NCBI RefSeq assembly: GCF_000425785.1
Contig: NZ_AUEC01000016.1
Coordinates: forward strand, 1 to 64,000
Direction of reading: 5' to 3'
Source of the DNA: Pseudomonas taiwanensis DSM 21245
Lineage (GTDB): Bacteria; Pseudomonadota; Gammaproteobacteria; Pseudomonadales; Pseudomonadaceae
DNA length: 64,000 nucleotides
Shown here: in pieces, positions 14,835 through 24,706 of the stretch
Position numbering within the stretch: position 1 is the first letter of the stretch
Layout: each line of letters starts with the position of its first letter
Notes under the pieces: model-generated
Databases searched by the model: none
The model's input: only the letters and a program-made list of their open reading frames with translations
What the model was told of the DNA's origin: nothing
Program-made: the position numbers and the translations under genes

Positions 14835-17800
14835 TCAGACGTCGATCCCGGGGTCTTCCGGGCCGATTTCCATGGCCCTGAGTGTGATGTCGAGCATCAA
14901 GGCGCGCCGGGCGGCACGCTGCTCCTCAAGGGTCGCATCCGACTGATCACGCCGCTGTTCATCAGTCAGCGTGTCATCGTCGAGCACCGTTTCAAGCCGT
15001 TGCCTGAATGGCTCGTCGACCGACGCGAAGCGATCAGGATAGGTGCGCTCCAAATGCTCTCGCCAGAAGGCACGATCCACCAGCGAGCGTGCGACGTCGT
15101 CTACGTTCTGCTCCCAGGCGAGAATCCTGGTTTCAGCCTCTGCCAAGGCTGCTTCATCGACGCCTGACAACAGGCGAAAGCTCATGCTACCCACCGTAAT
15201 CGGCAAACCCAGCCGGTCGCGAAGACCAACCCGATAAGCCAGCCCGACCTCGCTCTCATCTGGATTGCCTCCCCGTTGTTGCCGTAAGCGGATCTCCTGC
15301 GCGGCATACCGATCAACGGCATCCTGACGCCATAAACGCCTGCCCAGCGCGAGCAGACTGCGCTCTGGGTTTCCCCCGACCCGGGTCCGAGCACGCCAGG
15401 TCAGCACATTCAGCTCCAGGTTGCTCAGGCACCAAGTGGCGCCGTCCTGGCAACCCCACTCGTCATTGGCCACGACGAACAGTTCGTCACGCAGCGAGGC
15501 ATCCATCGCCATCGCCTGCAGAAGGGCCAGCACCCGGTTTGCGAGGGACGGGGCATCGATGTGGAAATCGGCTGAATGCACCAACTGCTGCAGCACCCGG
15601 AACAACCGCTCCGACACGGCGCCCTGATCGACGGTTTCCCAGGCCGCCATCAGCAGGCCGCGTAACCGTGGGCCGATGGCATCCCCCCACACTTGACGTG
15701 CGTGAGCGAGCTGTTCATTGCGCAAGGCTTCGTCCACGGGTTCGGAAATATCCATGAGCGAAGCATGCAGACGCATCATTTCTGCCTCGCCCAGCGGGTT
15801 ACCGGCCAACCTGATACTGCGCCGGGTACGGAGCGAAGCCTGGTAGAAGCGCTCGGGTATATGCCTGATGCGATTCTCACGCAGATCCACGTAGACCAGC
15901 TCATGGTTGAGCAGGCCGCTGGGAAACTGCCTGATGGCCGTGCTGCGCAAATTCAACCAGCGAAGTCGGGTCAACCCAGCCAAGGTGAACGCGCGCCCCA
16001 GCGGGTTGTAGGACAGATCGACGTACTCCAGGTTGCCACAGCTGGCCAGCAGGGCGGATTGCGCCATATCGAGGACGATCTCGTTGTTGGTAAACGTGAG
16101 ATGACGCAGGTGTTGCATCTGCAACAACGACTGCGGCAGGCGGGTCAGGTAGTTGCCGCCCAGGTCCAGGACCTGCAAGCGAGGGAAAGCCAATAGAAAG
16201 CTCGAAGGCAGGTCCTCCAGATCCATGCGCAGCAATGACATTTCGGAAACATGGGCAAAGCTGACCTGCGCCGGTATAGGCGGCAGCTCACCGAGCCTGG
16301 AGTTGTAGGTCATGATGCGGTAGTCCTGGTCGGTATTGAGTTGCGACTCGCCAACCGAAACCGTTCGACGCCAGCAGTCGATCATCGTCGTACGAAAACT
16401 GTCCCGATCCTCCCAGACATCACCCTCGACCTCGCCCACCCAGGCGCTCAGGGTGTTGCGCAAGACAGTCAGCTGTTGCTGCAGCGTGCTCAATACCGTC
16501 TCGACCCGGCGTCCGGACCGCTGCACATGAGTGATCCAGGCCTCCACCTGCTCATCGGTGAACGTGGGGTACAGCTCACGCAACATTGCACTGAGCGAAC
16601 GATCGGCACCTCGCAATTCGCCCGAACTGCACCCGCCCAGGGGGTAGCCGAGGCGACCGTCGGCCAAGCGCAAGGGCAAGCGGGTCGCACCCGGGCGCAA
16701 CGGACTGAGCAAGCGCTTGACCTCGGCTCTTCGCTGCGCCGCTTCAAGTCCCAGGATCACCCGAAGGTTGTGCGCGAAAGGTTCGGCGATTGCCATGGCT
16801 TCACGCTGACTCGCGCCATAGGCCCTGGCCATGACGTCGAACAACTCCCCTGGCTCACCCAACAGCACGCCGTGGGTGTCGCGCAGTTGGAAGGCGCCGT
16901 TGGTGTGCACCAGGTCGAACGCTTGCTGCCCTAGCTCGGTCGAGGCTAGCAATGGCCCCTGAAAATAACCCTCGAACAAGCGCCAGCGGATACCCTGCTC
17001 GCCACCTGGCAGGTGCTTGAGCATCCCCAGCGCGACGCGCGCCAGGTCTGCGTTTTGCGGTGTATCGATGTTGAATGCCTCGAACACCCGCGCGGTACGA
17101 ATGCCCAGCACACAGCGCCGCGCCGCCTCAGCCAGACGCAATGGCACCCGGCCGTGCTCCAGCAGGGTTCGGCGGTCCTGTACGTTGGCTGCCTCGACAA
17201 GCGCTTGCGCGGCTCGCGGGTACAGCCCCGTGAAGACCCGGCGCAGCGTGGCGCTGCCCGGGCTTTCTACGGGCTGCTGGGCCTCGTACAAACGTCCCAG
17301 CAACAGCCGTCGCTGAGTCCAGGCAAGCTCAGCCAACGCTTGGTCGGACAGGCTTTGGGCGCCTGTCAGCCCGCGGGCCTGGTCCAGCACCATCGGATCG
17401 TCGACCACCTCACCACCACGCAAACGGTTGATCGCTCGTCGAATGCGCTGGTCAAGGCCGATGCGCTGTGCACTGTCGAGCATTCCAGGCTCAGGCGCCA
17501 GGCCATAGACATGCAGGGCCCGTACATGGTCACCATCCATACCTTGGAACAGCAGTACCTGATCGATTTGTTCGTCGTTCAGTTGATTGAGCGGCTCACC
17601 CAGCCGGCGGAACATCCGATGGGTGTCGCGCCAGTCTGCCGGCTGCTCGCTCCAAAGTCGCCAGGCGCCGGCACCATTGCTTCGCAGGGCCGGGCCATGC
17701 CCGTTATGCGGACGCAACTGCCACTGCCCTTCGCCACCTTGCTCGACCACCGGATAATGATGCCCGTCCATCTCGATCCAGGCGTGATCGCCCAAGCGCC

Positions 17801-19391
17801 AGATGCCCTGCGCATCCCGGGTTGCCGCCGCGCCAGGCAATGTGCTGCGGTAGGGCATCAGGTCCTGCTGCCAGAGCTTGGTACTGCCGTTTTCCAATTG
17901 CGCGGGCACCATGGCATCGACCAGCGAAGAGCGCGTCCACAACCGCCGTACGACCACTCCTCCGACAGCCACGGCACCAATGGCCGCAAGGTCGATGGCC
18001 ACGTTGGTCAAGTGGTCGAGCGCCTCCTGGTGGTCGCCATCACGCCACGCTTCGATACCGTGATAAACCTCGTCCAGCAGTTCCCACACGGCCACTGCCA
18101 GCAAGGCGGCACCGATGACAGGAACGAACAGACCTGCCACGTTGAGCAGTGTCCAGCCCTGTGCTGCCAGGCGTTCGTCATGGGCCCTTTGGACTTCACG
18201 ATCGAGTTCGGCGACCGGCATGGCGATGACGGCGGCATCGTCCTTGATCTGGCGGACGCGGGCATGGGCGAGGCTATTGAACAAGGGTGCCGGGTAGGCG
18301 CGTAAGCGCGGCTTGAGGTCCAGCGTCGCCCATGCGGGCAAATCGGCGTAATCGGGAATGATCGTGGAGAAGAATGCCTGGCTGTCACGGCGGCGCACGA
18401 AGCGGGTGAAGAATCGCTGGTAGGACGGCTCACGCAGCCGATTGCCAAGCGCGCGCGCAAGCTCATCCATGCTTGCGAAGGCACTCCAGGCTGCCACCGG
18501 ATCACCCGGGACATGCATCAGCAGACGCCGGGTCGTGTCCAGCAGCGGCCCCTGGTCGATGACTTGCAGCACGACGATCTGCTCCAGCTCGCACCCCAGC
18601 AGGCTCAAACGCCTGGCAACCACCAGATCGCCCGCCAGGCGCAGCAACTTGCCGTCGATGCACATGGCCACCAGCAACCTGAGCTCGCTGTCGTCCAGCT
18701 GTTGCTCCTGTCTGGCCTTGTAGGCGTCGACCAGCATGCTGAAGCGGCTGGCGTCACGCAGCAAGGCCTCTACGCGCTCGTCGCGGTCGCCGGGCGAAAG
18801 GATCGAGTCCAGGTGGCGTTGGTAGGCCTCACCCAGATCGAGCTCACGGCACAGGGCCGCGAACTCGATGGCCGTGGGCGGCTTCACCGAACCCTGGCGC
18901 GGCATCAGCAGACGGTTGCCCACCGGCTGGCCGCCCGCCAGCGCCTGTTCGGCGGTGAAGTTGCGCAGTGCGACCTCGAGCAACGGCTTTTCTTCGTACA
19001 CCACTTTCGTCAGGTGCGCGCCTACCGGTTGCTCGTTGATGACAGGTTCGCGGCGCCCCTCCAGAAACCGCATGCGGCGCAGGTTAGCGGTGATGCCGTA
19101 ACGGTCCTGCAATGCGGTTGCCAAGGCCGACTCGACGTAACCGTCGATATCCTGCAGGCGCGTCAGCAGTCTGTTCAGTTGCTGCCGGCAGGCAAGGCTC
19201 TGGGCCAATGCCTTGCCGATCTCGGGTAACTGTGCGACCGGCGCATCGCGCAGCCATCCAGGCAACCGCCTGCCAATGATTCCGTCCTGGTAGGCCCTGC
19301 TCGCCTTTCGATAGGTTTCGAAACGCTGGGCTTCGACCGTCACATTGTCTTGCGTGGCGGTTGGTGTGTGTGGCGATGGTTTCGTGCCCAT
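14835..19391 (-). CDS. LRR protein with predicted NEL-type E3 ubiquitin-ligase domain
   Basis: This 1518-residue protein is a predicted effector. The N-terminal 900 residues resemble the DUF6543/dermonecrotic-toxin-like region common in Pseudomonas, with hydrophobic stretches near residues 435-460 and 490-515 (WTLLNVAGLFVPVIGAALLA; AAIGAVAVGGVVV). About six leucine-rich repeats follow (for example LQVLDLGGNYLTRLP and LEYVDLSYNPL). The C-terminal 300 residues look like a NEL domain, with Cys1314 in a C-x-D motif (GCQD) as the catalytic cysteine. NEL enzymes (IpaH, SspH) ubiquitinate host proteins. The start at 19391 (MGTKPSP) is preferred over a TTG 45 bases upstream. No secretion system lies nearby, so the route of export is unknown. 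A paralogue without NEL is at 42599-46642. Confidence 0.85.
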   Translation of the reverse strand: MGTKPSPHTPTATQDNVTVEAQRFETYRKASRAYQDGIIGRRLPGWLRDAPVAQLPEIGKALAQSLACRQQLNRLLTRLQDIDGYVESALATALQDRYGITANLRRMRFLEGRREPVINEQPVGAHLTKVVYEEKPLLEVALRNFTAEQALAGGQPVGNRLLMPRQGSVKPPTAIEFAALCRELDLGEAYQRHLDSILSPGDRDERVEALLRDASRFSMLVDAYKARQEQQLDDSELRLLVAMCIDGKLLRLAGDLVVARRLSLLGCELEQIVVLQVIDQGPLLDTTRRLLMHVPGDPVAAWSAFASMDELARALGNRLREPSYQRFFTRFVRRRDSQAFFSTIIPDYADLPAWATLDLKPRLRAYPAPLFNSLAHARVRQIKDDAAVIAMPVAELDREVQRAHDERLAAQGWTLLNVAGLFVPVIGAALLAVAVWELLDEVYHGIEAWRDGDHQEALDHLTNVAIDLAAIGAVAVGGVVVRRLWTRSSLVDAMVPAQLENGSTKLWQQDLMPYRSTLPGAAATRDAQGIWRLGDHAWIEMDGHHYPVVEQGGEGQWQLRPHNGHGPALRSNGAGAWRLWSEQPADWRDTHRMFRRLGEPLNQLNDEQIDQVLLFQGMDGDHVRALHVYGLAPEPGMLDSAQRIGLDQRIRRAINRLRGGEVVDDPMVLDQARGLTGAQSLSDQALAELAWTQRRLLLGRLYEAQQPVESPGSATLRRVFTGLYPRAAQALVEAANVQDRRTLLEHGRVPLRLAEAARRCVLGIRTARVFEAFNIDTPQNADLARVALGMLKHLPGGEQGIRWRLFEGYFQGPLLASTELGQQAFDLVHTNGAFQLRDTHGVLLGEPGELFDVMARAYGASQREAMAIAEPFAHNLRVILGLEAAQRRAEVKRLLSPLRPGATRLPLRLADGRLGYPLGGCSSGELRGADRSLSAMLRELYPTFTDEQVEAWITHVQRSGRRVETVLSTLQQQLTVLRNTLSAWVGEVEGDVWEDRDSFRTTMIDCWRRTVSVGESQLNTDQDYRIMTYNSRLGELPPIPAQVSFAHVSEMSLLRMDLEDLPSSFLLAFPRLQVLDLGGNYLTRLPQSLLQMQHLRHLTFTNNEIVLDMAQSALLASCGNLEYVDLSYNPLGRAFTLAGLTRLRWLNLRSTAIRQFPSGLLNHELVYVDLRENRIRHIPERFYQASLRTRRSIRLAGNPLGEAEMMRLHASLMDISEPVDEALRNEQLAHARQVWGDAIGPRLRGLLMAAWETVDQGAVSERLFRVLQQLVHSADFHIDAPSLANRVLALLQAMAMDASLRDELFVVANDEWGCQDGATWCLSNLELNVLTWRARTRVGGNPERSLLALGRRLWRQDAVDRYAAQEIRLRQQRGGNPDESEVGLAYRVGLRDRLGLPITVGSMSFRLLSGVDEAALAEAETRILAWEQNVDDVARSLVDRAFWREHLERTYPDRFASVDEPFRQRLETVLDDDTLTDEQRRDQSDATLEEQRAARRALMLDITLRAMEIGPEDPGIDV

Positions 19392-19471
19392 GCTCGCGGC
19401 CTCGTGGTCGACAAAGACCGCCAGCCTAGGCAGCAAGGGTGTTTCAGGGCACTAGATAGGTAATACCCGCC

Positions 19472-21832
19472 TCAGAACAGCAGTAGCTGGCGATCGGTCA
19501 ACGCCGAGAAGTCATCGCCGACAAAGGGCAGGATGGCGTCTGCCACGGGTTGAAGCTGGCGACTGAGGTAATGGTCGTAGTCGATGGGCGACTGCAGGTT
19601 TTCCAGCGGTTCCGGGCCTGCGGTGGTGATCACATAGCTGATCCATCCGCCATTCTGGTATTGCCGCGCGCGCCCCAGGCGGCTGTTGTAGTCGTCGGCC
19701 ATGCGTGCGGCGCGCACATGGGGTGGCACGTTGCGCTGATAATCGGTCAGTGGCCGACGCAGGCGTTTGCGGTAAACCAGCAATGCGTCCTGCTCGCCTG
19801 CCAGGGTGCTTCGCACGAACTCCCGGACATACTCGCGATAAGGCTCGCCGCGGAAGATGCGCCCATACAGGGCCTGCTGGAATTGCTGGGCCAAGGGCGA
19901 CCAGTCCGTGCGTACCGACTCCAGTCCCTTGTACACCACATCGTCACTGCCATCGGTGCGCTGGACCAGGCCGGCGTAGCGCTTCTTGCTGCCCTCGTCG
20001 GCACCACGAATGGTGGGCATGAGGAAGCGCCGGTAATGCGTTTCGAACTGCAGCTCAAGGGCACTCTCAAGGCCCATGGTCTCACTCAGGTGATGGCGCC
20101 ACCACTGATTGACCTCAGCCACCAGCGCGCGACCGATTCGGGCCGCAGCCTCCTCGCCATGGGCCCCTTTGAGCCAGACGAAGGTGGAGTCGGTGTCGCC
20201 GTAGATCACGTCATAACCTCGCGCCTCGATCAACGCGCGGGTCTGGCGCATGATCTGATGGCCGCGCAGGGTGATGGACGATGCCAGGCGTGGGTCGAAG
20301 AAGCGGCAACCATTGGAGCCGAGCACGCCGTAGAACGCATTCATGATGATTTTCAGCGCCTGGGACAGCGGTGCATTGCCTTCACGCTTGGCCGCCTCCC
20401 TGCCCTGCCACACCCGCGCCACGATAGCCGGCAAACAATGCTGGCTGCGCGAAAAGCGCGCGCCCCGAAAGCCTTCCACCGAGTGTTCCTCGTCCGGCTG
20501 GCGCAAGCCCTCGACCAGTCCCACCGGGTCGATGAGGAAGGTACGGATGATCGAGGGGTACAGGCTTTTGTAGTCCAGTACCAGCACCGAGTCGTACAGG
20601 CCAGGGCGCGAGTCCATGACGAAGCCACCGGGGCTGGCTTCGTCCGGGCGACTGCCCAAGTTGGGGGCGACGAAGCCCAGGCGATGCATGTGCGGAATGT
20701 ACAGATGACAGAACGCGGCCACCGACCCGCCACTGCGATCCACCGCCAAACCGGTGACGGACGAGCGCTCCAGCAGGAATTCCAGCAGCCGCGTATGGGC
20801 GAAGATGCGGGTGACCAGTTCGCAATCCTTGAGGTTGTAGCGCGCCAGCGATGGCTTGTCCTGGGCGAACATGCGGTTGATTTCGTCCATGCGCTGGTAA
20901 GGGGTCTCGATGGCCTTGCCCTCCCCTAGCAGAGTCTGGGCGACGTTCTCCAGGCTGAACGAAGGGAAACTCCAGGTTGCCGAACGCAGCGCCTCGATTC
21001 CGTCGATCAGCAGGCGACCGGGGGCATCGGCAAACACATGGCCCCGGCTGGCCTGGGCGCGCAAGCTCAGGACAGCGCCATTGCGGCCCAACGCCAGTGG
21101 CACGTCCAGTTGCTTGGCATGTTCGTGCAACAGCCGCAGGTCGAACTGCACCAGATTCCAGCCGATGATGGCGTCGGGGTCGTGGGTGGACAACCACTGG
21201 TTGAGGCAGGTCAGCAGTTCGGTGCGGCTGTCGCAGTAGTGCAGGTCGAAGTCCAGGTCTTGAACATCGCCATTGGCTGGGCCGAGCATGTAGACCTGTC
21301 GCTGGCCACAGCCTTCCAGTGCGATGCTGTAGAGCTCGCCGCGCTCGCTGGTTTCGATGTCCAGCGAGACCAAGCGCAGGTTTGGGCGGTAGTCCGGCGA
21401 GGGTTTGAGCTGGGCGTCGCACAGGACCCCTTGAGCGTCGGGTTTGCCGGTGAACTGCACGGGAGCGGTGATGAAGCGCTCCATCAGGTAGCGCTCGGGC
21501 GGGCGTATGTCGGCCTCATGGACCTCGATCCCGGCGCTGCGCAGGCGTTGTTCCAGTTGCATCAGCTGGCGGTGCTGGCGGGTGTACAGGCCCATCACCG
21601 GTTGCTGCTCGAAGGTTCGCAGGTCCAGCGGTTTGAGTTCGACAGCCGTTTCATTGGCCAGCAGTGCGCGGGTGCGGTCGGCGTCTTCGCTGGCGATGAA
21701 GGCGATTGACGCCTGAGGGGCCAGGCGTACCTGGCGGGGGCCTTGGTCGGTAGCCAGCCAGAATTCCACGCAGGTGCCTTGGGGGGTGTCATGCCAGTGT
21801 CGGGTCAGGACGAAGCCCTGCTGCACATTCAC
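19472..21832 (-). CDS. polB: DNA polymerase II (family B)
   Basis: This 786-residue enzyme is a family-B DNA polymerase with proofreading exonuclease, close in size to E. coli Pol II. The exonuclease motifs are [25 protein letters not shown] and YNLKDCELV. The polymerase motifs are [13 protein letters not shown] (A), [13 protein letters not shown] (B) and [10 protein letters not shown] (C), so all catalytic aspartates are present. I chose the GTG at 21832 because GAGGA lies seven bases upstream; the frame itself extends farther without a better start. In E. coli the gene is SOS-induced and acts in replication restart and lesion bypass. A poor LexA-like half-dyad lies at 21852-21867. It is followed downstream by the NEL-effector gene on the same strand. 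Confidence 0.95.
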   Translation of the reverse strand: MNVQQGFVLTRHWHDTPQGTCVEFWLATDQGPRQVRLAPQASIAFIASEDADRTRALLANETAVELKPLDLRTFEQQPVMGLYTRQHRQLMQLEQRLRSAGIEVHEADIRPPERYLMERFITAPVQFTGKPDAQGVLCDAQLKPSPDYRPNLRLVSLDIETSERGELYSIALEGCGQRQVYMLGPANGDVQDLDFDLHYCDSRTELLTCLNQWLSTHDPDAIIGWNLVQFDLRLLHEHAKQLDVPLALGRNGAVLSLRAQASRGHVFADAPGRLLIDGIEALRSATWSFPSFSLENVAQTLLGEGKAIETPYQRMDEINRMFAQDKPSLARYNLKDCELVTRIFAHTRLLEFLLERSSVTGLAVDRSGGSVAAFCHLYIPHMHRLGFVAPNLGSRPDEASPGGFVMDSRPGLYDSVLVLDYKSLYPSIIRTFLIDPVGLVEGLRQPDEEHSVEGFRGARFSRSQHCLPAIVARVWQGREAAKREGNAPLSQALKIIMNAFYGVLGSNGCRFFDPRLASSITLRGHQIMRQTRALIEARGYDVIYGDTDSTFVWLKGAHGEEAAARIGRALVAEVNQWWRHHLSETMGLESALELQFETHYRRFLMPTIRGADEGSKKRYAGLVQRTDGSDDVVYKGLESVRTDWSPLAQQFQQALYGRIFRGEPYREYVREFVRSTLAGEQDALLVYRKRLRRPLTDYQRNVPPHVRAARMADDYNSRLGRARQYQNGGWISYVITTAGPEPLENLQSPIDYDHYLSRQLQPVADAILPFVGDDFSALTDRQLLLF

Positions 21833-22175
21833 TGCGTTGTCCTCAGAATGGCTGTTCGATTCAAGAGGTGATTCTACCTCCAGTCGCCGATGGGAGGTTC
21901 GACAACGGCAGAATTCGCGAGTGCGCACCCGTTCAAACACACCCGGTTGCGACTTCAGGAAGTTTAAAAGTGATGACGCGTCGCCTTGGCAAATGGATGC
22001 TCACGCATCCAGAAACCAACACGCCAGACGTCAGGTCACTAACGTAGGCGCGGCATTCAAACCGCGCGAGGGTCCAACCGCTGCCTCCGGTCTCCCGGCC
22101 TCCTGTCGTGGCAATCGGCTGAACCTGAACTTGCGCACACGAGAAGCAAAGAAGAGCAAGAGCGACACCGAGAAA
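21833..22175. other. Gap between polB and the LysR gene
   Basis: I see no gene here. The polB promoter should lie in the left part (minus strand). Apart from the weak LexA-like half-site at 21852-21867 there is no clear motif. Confidence 0.3.
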
Positions 22176-23096
22176 TCACCCGTATAGGTAATTGATATCC
22201 TTGTAGGCCAACGCTGGCACCTGCCCCAGCAGGAACTCACGCAGCTTGCCCATCTGCCGGGCCTTGGGACTCGCCTTGAGCCAGGTCATGTAATAACCAT
22301 CCCCCGTCGCCACCGCATGCTTGAACGGCGTCACCAACCGCCCCGCCGCCAAGTCAGCACTGGCCAACACCAGGTCCACCACCGAAATCCCCAACCCTTG
22401 CTGCGCCGCGGAAATCCCCTGGTCGAGCGTATCGAACACCTGACCATGGTCGATGCTGATATCCAACGCATCCATACGCGCCAACCAGCGCCGCCAGTCT
22501 CGCCTATCCGGTGACGGATGAAGGAATTCACAGTGACGCAGATCCCCCAGGTCCGGCTGCGGGTTATCCAGGTAATCTGGGTGACACACCGGGATCAGCC
22601 ACTCATCGAACAACTTGAAACTCTCGACATCGGCCGGAAAACGCCCATTGGCCAGCAAAATCGCGCAATCGTAGGGCTCGGAATAGAAATCCACCGTGTC
22701 GATGTCCATCCACACGCTCGACAATTGCACGCTGCAACTGTCATCGACCTTCTTGAACGCATCCAGCGCCCTCAGCAGCCAACGCACCGTCAAAGTCGAT
22801 GGCGCTTTCAAACGCAGGCCATAGCGGTCCTGACGCAATAACGCACATGCATTCTCGATGATCTTGAAGCCAACCTTGAGCTCCTGGGCCAACAACCGCC
22901 CGTGCTCGGTCAGGCGCAACTTGGGACCTCGGCGCTCGAACAGGTCGCAGCCGAACATCGCTTCCAGGGTCTTGATGTGGTGACTGACCGCCCCTTGGGT
23001 CAAGGCCAGTTCCTCCGCCGCCCGGGTGAACGACCCGTATCGAGAAGCCACCTCAAACGCACGCAGCGCGTGCAAAGCCTGAATCCGTTCCGACAT
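22176..23096 (-). CDS. LysR-family transcriptional regulator (GcvA-like)
   Basis: This 306-residue regulator has an N-terminal helix-turn-helix (ALRAFEVASRYGSFTRAAEELALTQGAVSHHI, read across residues 8-42) and a LysR-type effector-binding domain (about 90-300) of the GcvA subgroup. It is divergent from the YcgG-LysE-SGNH operon (start at 23259), the usual arrangement for a LysR regulator and its target. The 162-base spacer has an ACTA-N11-TAGT dyad (23121-23139) that fits the LysR T-N11-A consensus. I infer that it controls the divergent operon; the effector is not known. Confidence 0.93.
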   Translation of the reverse strand: MSERIQALHALRAFEVASRYGSFTRAAEELALTQGAVSHHIKTLEAMFGCDLFERRGPKLRLTEHGRLLAQELKVGFKIIENACALLRQDRYGLRLKAPSTLTVRWLLRALDAFKKVDDSCSVQLSSVWMDIDTVDFYSEPYDCAILLANGRFPADVESFKLFDEWLIPVCHPDYLDNPQPDLGDLRHCEFLHPSPDRRDWRRWLARMDALDISIDHGQVFDTLDQGISAAQQGLGISVVDLVLASADLAAGRLVTPFKHAVATGDGYYMTWLKASPKARQMGKLREFLLGQVPALAYKDINYLYG

Positions 23097-23120
23097 GGGG
23101 TCTTCCGAAGCATGAGTGAG

Positions 23121-23139
23121 ACTAATAGTAGGTCATAGT
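23121..23139. promoter_or_regulatory. LysR-type operator candidate (ACTA-N11-TAGT)
   Basis: ACTA (23121-23124) and TAGT (23136-23139) form a dyad with an 11-base spacer, the standard LysR recognition geometry. It lies 25-43 bases upstream of the LysR start and about 120 bases upstream of the divergent operon. Confidence 0.5.
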
Positions 23140-23175
23140 TCCACGCGTTTTACAACCTGAGGGCCGTCTCAGAAA

Positions 23176-23217
23176 ATGCAGGTAAATAACAAAGATAAAC
23201 AAACAAACTGCCTGCAT
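23176..23217. repeat. Inverted repeat with A-rich spacer upstream of the YcgG-like gene
   Basis: ATGCAGG (23176-23182) is repeated inverted as CCTGCAT (23211-23217) around a 28-base A-rich spacer. It ends 41 bases before the ATG at 23259 and could be a second regulator site or frame the promoter. Confidence 0.4.
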
Positions 23218-23258
23218 ATGACTGGAACGTCCACTTATCTTAAACGCCTGGGGAAATC

Positions 23259-24035
23259 ATGTTTACAGGTTATGGAAACTGCTATCGCCTGGATGCGCTA
23301 GACGCGGCCTCTGAACATGTCCGGAATTCGCAACACTGGACCTACACGACCATACAACACTTCAAAGGCGTCCTTGCCAACCCCGAATTTCCTTGCCTGT
23401 TCGGGCGCAAGGCAGTGGCTGCCGAAACCTGCCACATCCTCTTCGCACGCGCCGAATACCTGGCTGACGACATGGCCAAGGGGCTTGCCGACTATGTCGT
23501 GAACATCAAGCACGTGCCGGTCAAGCAACGCATCGGCAGCCCCCTGGTGGTGTTTCTCGAAACGGCCAGCGAAATGACCCTTGCCGAACAACAGGCCTTG
23601 GCCTGGAAAGTCTTGCGTGGCGTTCACGCGCGCGACCCTCACCCCTGGCCCCAGGCCATCCCGACCGACCCTGACGACAGCGGTTGGTCGTTTTGCTACG
23701 CCGGCATGCCGCTGTTCATCAACATGAACTTTCCCGGCCACCAGCAGATGAAAAGCCGCAACCTCGGCGCGCACATCACCTTCGTCATCAACCCGCGGGA
23801 AAACTTCGACGAAGTCGCCAACGCCAGTACTGAGAGCGGCAAGCGCATCCGCGCCCGCATCCGCGAACGCGTGCACCATTACAACGATGGCGTCGTACCC
23901 GACACCCTCGGCTTCTTCGGCCAGGACGACAACTACGAGTGGAAGCAATACCAGCTTCAGGAGCAAGGCTCGCTGAACCCACCACGCTGCCCCTTCCACG
24001 CCCTGGCAACCTCTGAATCATTGATCGAGAACTGA
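23259..24035 (+). CDS. YqcI/YcgG-family protein (putative haem-dependent amino-acid hydroxylase)
   Basis: This 258-residue protein belongs to the YqcI/YcgG family. Visible family marks are FPCLFGRKA near residue 47, GSPLVVFLE near 90, MPLFINMNFPGHQQMKSRNLG near 150 (read in parts) and a C-terminal CPFHAL. DcsA, which makes N-hydroxyarginine in D-cycloserine synthesis, is a haem-containing member, so an amino-acid N-hydroxylation role is possible. The gene leads an operon with a LysE exporter (2-base gap) and an SGNH hydrolase, under a divergent LysR regulator. The substrate cannot be read from the sequence. Confidence 0.8.
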   Translation: MFTGYGNCYRLDALDAASEHVRNSQHWTYTTIQHFKGVLANPEFPCLFGRKAVAAETCHILFARAEYLADDMAKGLADYVVNIKHVPVKQRIGSPLVVFLETASEMTLAEQQALAWKVLRGVHARDPHPWPQAIPTDPDDSGWSFCYAGMPLFINMNFPGHQQMKSRNLGAHITFVINPRENFDEVANASTESGKRIRARIRERVHHYNDGVVPDTLGFFGQDDNYEWKQYQLQEQGSLNPPRCPFHALATSESLIEN

Positions 24036-24037
24036 CC

Positions 24038-24664
24038 GTGAATACCGCACTGACGCTGACCTACGCCCTGACCGTCCTGCTGCTGATCGCCACCCCAGGC
24101 CCGGTGGTGGCACTGATCGTCAACACTGCCGCGGCCTCAGGCTCGCGCAAGGCCATCTTTACCGCTGTCGGCACCAACTGGGCATCGCTGGTACTGATCG
24201 GCGCGGCAGCTTGGGTCATTCTGACCAGCGCCGCCATCGACAAGACCTGGCTCAGCGCCATGAGCCTGCTGGGGTGCCTGTTCATCGGTCATATCGCCGT
24301 GGGCACCCTAAAAGACGCGCTGCAAGCACCGGCTGCCGAGGCATCCGGCGAGGCATCCAGGGCTGGACGCGGAGGCTTGTGGCAAGGGTTCATGGTCGGC
24401 ATTTCCAATCCCAAGGACATCATCTTCTTCATCGCCTTCTTTCCCCAGTTCATCCAGATCACCGAATCGTTCGGCAAGAGCATGGTGGTACTGTCGCTGC
24501 TCTGGGTGTTCATCGACTTCGCGGTGCTCAGTCTCTACATCTTCGCCATTGGCAAGATCGCCTCGCAGCGTAGCAACCGCCTCATCAGCTTGGCCTCGGG
24601 CGTCGCCCTGCTGCTGATTGCCACCGGTGGCCTGCTGTACAACCTCAAGGAGCTGGCCTCCTGA
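24038..24664 (+). CDS. LysE/RhtB-family amino-acid exporter
   Basis: This 208-residue inner-membrane protein has six predicted helices and the LysE signature at the N-terminus (LIATPGPVVALIVNTAAASGSRKA) with the conserved ISNPKDIIFFIAFFPQFI in the middle. Such proteins export amino acids or their derivatives, often to relieve toxicity. Its GTG start lies two bases after the YcgG-like stop codon, so the two are tightly coupled; I infer it exports that enzyme's product. Confidence 0.9.
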   Translation: MNTALTLTYALTVLLLIATPGPVVALIVNTAAASGSRKAIFTAVGTNWASLVLIGAAAWVILTSAAIDKTWLSAMSLLGCLFIGHIAVGTLKDALQAPAAEASGEASRAGRGGLWQGFMVGISNPKDIIFFIAFFPQFIQITESFGKSMVVLSLLWVFIDFAVLSLYIFAIGKIASQRSNRLISLASGVALLLIATGGLLYNLKELAS

Positions 24665-24706
24665 CACAGGCGAGCCAACCCCGTCGCCCCAGAAAGAGGA
24701 ATGCCC

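Noticed and set aside
19550..20929. 459-codon open frame on the plus strand opposite polB
   Set aside because: It is an antisense shadow of a high-GC gene: polB has all catalytic motifs, while this frame has no recognisable domain and no suitable ribosome binding site.
21850..21866. T-arm-like sequence (GTTCGATTC)
   Set aside because: No acceptor stem, D-arm or anticodon arm can be fitted around it, so it is not a tRNA gene. I found no tRNA or rRNA gene in the window.
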